A DNA stretch of 64,000 nt. Origin: Flavobacterium cupriresistens (GTDB taxonomy: Bacteria > Bacteroidota > Bacteroidia > Flavobacteriales > Flavobacteriaceae). Below, one piece after another: positions 62,215 to 64,000 of this stretch (positions within the stretch are counted from its first letter, which is position 1; every line of letters begins with the position of its first letter). Position numbers and translations under genes: made by a program. Location: positions 3,968,001-4,032,000 of the forward strand of contig NZ_CP087134.1 of the NCBI RefSeq assembly GCF_020911925.1, given 5' to 3'. The notes under the pieces were generated by a model. That model ran no database searches. It was not told the DNA's origin and saw only the letters and a program-made list of their open reading frames with translations.

Positions 62215-63541
62215 TTAAAAATAAATTATTTTCGAACTCGTTAGTCGACTTTTGAATCACGCCTAACGGGTTGTATTTTACATTTTCTTTTTTCTTCTTG
62301 TTCTTTTTTTTAGTGAGGTACACCATAGAACCAATGCTAACTAACACTCCCATAGCGGCCACTATATAGGCTCCGTCTATAAAGAAATTCAACCAGGACA
62401 AAGTTGATTGTCCGAAATTTTTATACAACAATACCGAAACACTCCCCAAATAGCCAAAAGCATCGGCCAGATAAATTAGAAATCCTGCATTTCCTTTTAT
62501 TTTGAAAGCAGCTATAAATCTATCGAAAAAAAGGCTGTTAAAAGGTACGTAACAAATGTACAATCCGAAGCCGGAGACCACCATCCAATAATAAGGGCCT
62601 ATAGTTCCGAAGTGAAACAAAAGCGTCGAAAACCCAATAGACAATGAGCCAATTATCAATAATATATGATAGAAAAACAAGGCTTTCATATTGTCTTTAA
62701 AATAAAAAGCAGCGCCCAAAACCAACAATACGATCACCGCCACAATTACTTCTGAACTGGCATAAACCGATGTATCTCCCTTATAACCGATACTGTCCCA
62801 CAATTCTCTTGCGAAATTGTCTCTAAAATCTCTAAAAGCCGTTAGATACGTATAAAACAAAATCCAAAGGGTGATCGGGAACAAAAACTTCAGGACTACT
62901 TTTTTGCGATCCTTACTGCTCATCGGAATGCGTTTTGATCGCAACGTTATATCTTCTGCTGTTGGTTTTGGAATTCTCTCTAACAACCAGGCAAAAAACA
63001 ACAAGGGCGGTATAAAAATTAAACCCGTTATGGCCGGCATCCAAAAGGGTGAAAACCCCCAGGACTCCATTACAAAAAAACCGGTCGACTTTACTACTCC
63101 GCTGGAAACGATAAAACTTGTGCTTAACGCTACTCCCAGTATTTCGGTAAATTTTCTTCCTTCTAAATAAGAAAAAACAATGCCCCAAATCATCCCCAAT
63201 GGAATACCGTTGATAAACATGCACAAAATATTATACGGTTTGGGAACTAGCGCAAATAATACTAAAGCTGCTTCTGCAATTCCTATTAAACCTAAAAGAT
63301 AAAACACTCTGTTTTTCGCTTTTAGTTCTGAAATAACCTTTATACCGATAAATTTTGAAAGCACATAACCTAAAACCTGAGCAATAATCAACAGGATTTT
63401 GTAATCAATATGAAATACTTCCAGTCCTTCAAAAGTGGCTACACTGAAGGGTTTTCTAAAAGCATACATGCAAAAGTACGCTCCGAAAGCAGCCAGTGAA
63501 GCCGTAAGTACAAAAGAAATATCTGATTTTTTCTTACTCAT
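62198..63541 (-). CDS. DUF5690 major-facilitator-like membrane protein
   Basis: The 447-residue protein opens SFVLTASLAAFGAYFCMYAF and has about 12 hydrophobic helices; FRKPFSVATFEGL and IPLGMIWGIVFSYLEGRKFT match the DUF5690 pattern. The fold resembles MFS transporters, so it is the likely importer of the substrate for the adjacent enzymes. The stop of the upstream phosphatase-like gene is 5 bases before its start and its own end overlaps the oxidoreductase gene, an operon layout. Substrate specificity is inferred from context only. Confidence 0.82.
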   Translation of the reverse strand: MSKKKSDISFVLTASLAAFGAYFCMYAFRKPFSVATFEGLEVFHIDYKILLIIAQVLGYVLSKFIGIKVISELKAKNRVFYLLGLIGIAEAALVLFALVPKPYNILCMFINGIPLGMIWGIVFSYLEGRKFTEILGVALSTSFIVSSGVVKSTGFFVMESWGFSPFWMPAITGLIFIPPLLFFAWLLERIPKPTAEDITLRSKRIPMSSKDRKKVVLKFLFPITLWILFYTYLTAFRDFRDNFARELWDSIGYKGDTSVYASSEVIVAVIVLLVLGAAFYFKDNMKALFFYHILLIIGSLSIGFSTLLFHFGTIGPYYWMVVSGFGLYICYVPFNSLFFDRFIAAFKIKGNAGFLIYLADAFGYLGSVSVLLYKNFGQSTLSWLNFFIDGAYIVAAMGVLVSIGSMVYLTKKKNKKKKENVKYNPLGVIQKSTNEFENNLFLNENKI

Positions 63542-63546
63542 TCCTA

Positions 63547-64000
63547 CTATTTTTTAAGGATCGGTAAAGCGCTCCCTTTCATTTCAGTGTCTTTTGCTTT
63601 GCTGTCTAAAAGTTGCAAAACAGTAGGTGCGATTTGGTTGCTGTACAATTGTTCTTTTGATCTTACTTCTCCCAAAACCTGAACGCCATTACCAAAAACA
63701 ACCAGCCAAACCTGATCGGCACCATTTATTTTAGAACCATGACTTCTCCAGGTGTCCAATGGTTCAGAACCACGACCATGATCTGTTGAAAGGATAAAAA
63801 TGGTATTGTTTTTATAAAAAGGATCACTCTGAGTATAATTCCAAAGTTGTTTGATCAATCCATCTGTGGCGTGAGCTGAATTTAAGTAGGCTTGATAATT
63901 CCCATCGTGTGCAAAATCATCTGTTTCTCCGTAAGAAATGTAGATCAATTCCGGATGTTCTTTTTTCATGTATTCTAAGGCGTAGTTAGAAGTAAAAGCA
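63547..64000 (-). CDS. Alkaline-phosphatase-superfamily hydrolase (5' end outside window)
   Basis: The frame is open to base 64000 on the minus strand, so the N-terminus lies outside; the Met at 63969 is internal. The visible 151 residues include LIYISYGETDDFAHDGNYQA with metal-binding Asp and His, and STDHGRGSEPLDTWRSHGSK with DHG. This is the C-terminal part of a phosphodiesterase/alkaline-phosphatase-fold enzyme. With the neighbours it could be a phosphonate hydrolase (phosphonoacetate-type) or a phosphodiester hydrolase that releases the aminophosphonate. The signal region is not visible. Confidence 0.85.
   Translation of the reverse strand, partial: AFTSNYALEYMKKEHPELIYISYGETDDFAHDGNYQAYLNSAHATDGLIKQLWNYTQSDPFYKNNTIFILSTDHGRGSEPLDTWRSHGSKINGADQVWLVVFGNGVQVLGEVRSKEQLYSNQIAPTVLQLLDSKAKDTEMKGSALPILKK

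Noticed and set aside
1..64000. tRNA, rRNA, insertion sequence or prophage genes
   Set aside because: No cloverleaf, rRNA-like block, transposase or phage structural protein was recognised on either strand.

Overview
The window reads as a chromosomal segment of a Flavobacteriaceae bacterium, most likely a Flavobacterium. The grounds are AT-rich sequence, several promoters of the Bacteroidetes TAnnTTTG type, HmuY-family haem lipoproteins, surface lipoproteins with acidic residues after the lipidated cysteine, a YpdA-type reductase (bacillithiol), and menaquinone genes. I see no rRNA, tRNA, insertion sequence, phage or CRISPR array. Many intergenic gaps are filled by families of long inverted or tandem repeats (stems such as GCCACAGATT and TCTCGCAAAGACGCAGAGTC), several of which recur across the window.

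Layout. 1-9 kb: end of a YbdG-like mechanosensitive channel, a lipoprotein, a thioesterase, a DinB-fold protein, PEP carboxylase, an Lrp regulator, and a divergent pair of M14 carboxypeptidase and XRE regulator separated by a set of matching palindromes. 9-16 kb: acyltransferase; an apparent operon of methyltransferase, M23 peptidase, lipoprotein, secreted protein and NTF2-like protein; an APC permease; and a cysteine-desulfurase-like enzyme. 16-20 kb: redox repair (MsrA, SelO, YpdA) and a CYTH protein. 20-28 kb: two envelope proteins, then menaquinone genes menB, menA and menC interleaved with an MBL-fold hydrolase, a DUF2199 protein and a TPR protein. 28-39 kb: CvfB, a HAD phosphatase, an unusual pair (papain-like amidase candidate plus glutamine-synthetase-fold amidoligase candidate), a histidine acid phosphatase, an outer-membrane protein with a DM13 lipoprotein, a PhyH-type dioxygenase and an MTAN-like nucleosidase.

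39.8-46.5 kb is a haem-acquisition locus: a TonB-dependent receptor followed by five surface lipoproteins, of which two are clear HmuY proteins and a third looks like a diverged HmuY. 47-48.3 kb holds a GH25 lysozyme without a signal peptide and repeats. 48.4-58.2 kb is an iron locus: MATE exporter and nitroreductase on one strand and, divergently, two tandem NIS siderophore synthetases, a TonB siderophore receptor and a membrane acyltransferase-like protein. 58.5-60 kb: XRE-cupin regulator, repeats and a small tail-anchored protein. 60.4 kb to the right edge is a probable phosphonate-use operon: PhnX-like hydrolase, TIGR03364-type FAD oxidoreductase, DUF5690 transporter-like protein and a truncated alkaline-phosphatase-family enzyme.

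The best candidates for undescribed biology are the amidoligase/amidase pair (31.0-33.8 kb), the triple HmuY-like haem system, the twin NIS synthetase locus, the phosphonate operon, and a tandem repeat array that appears to have grown from the 3' end of a gene up to the menC start. All function calls come from motif reading alone; no database search was possible.
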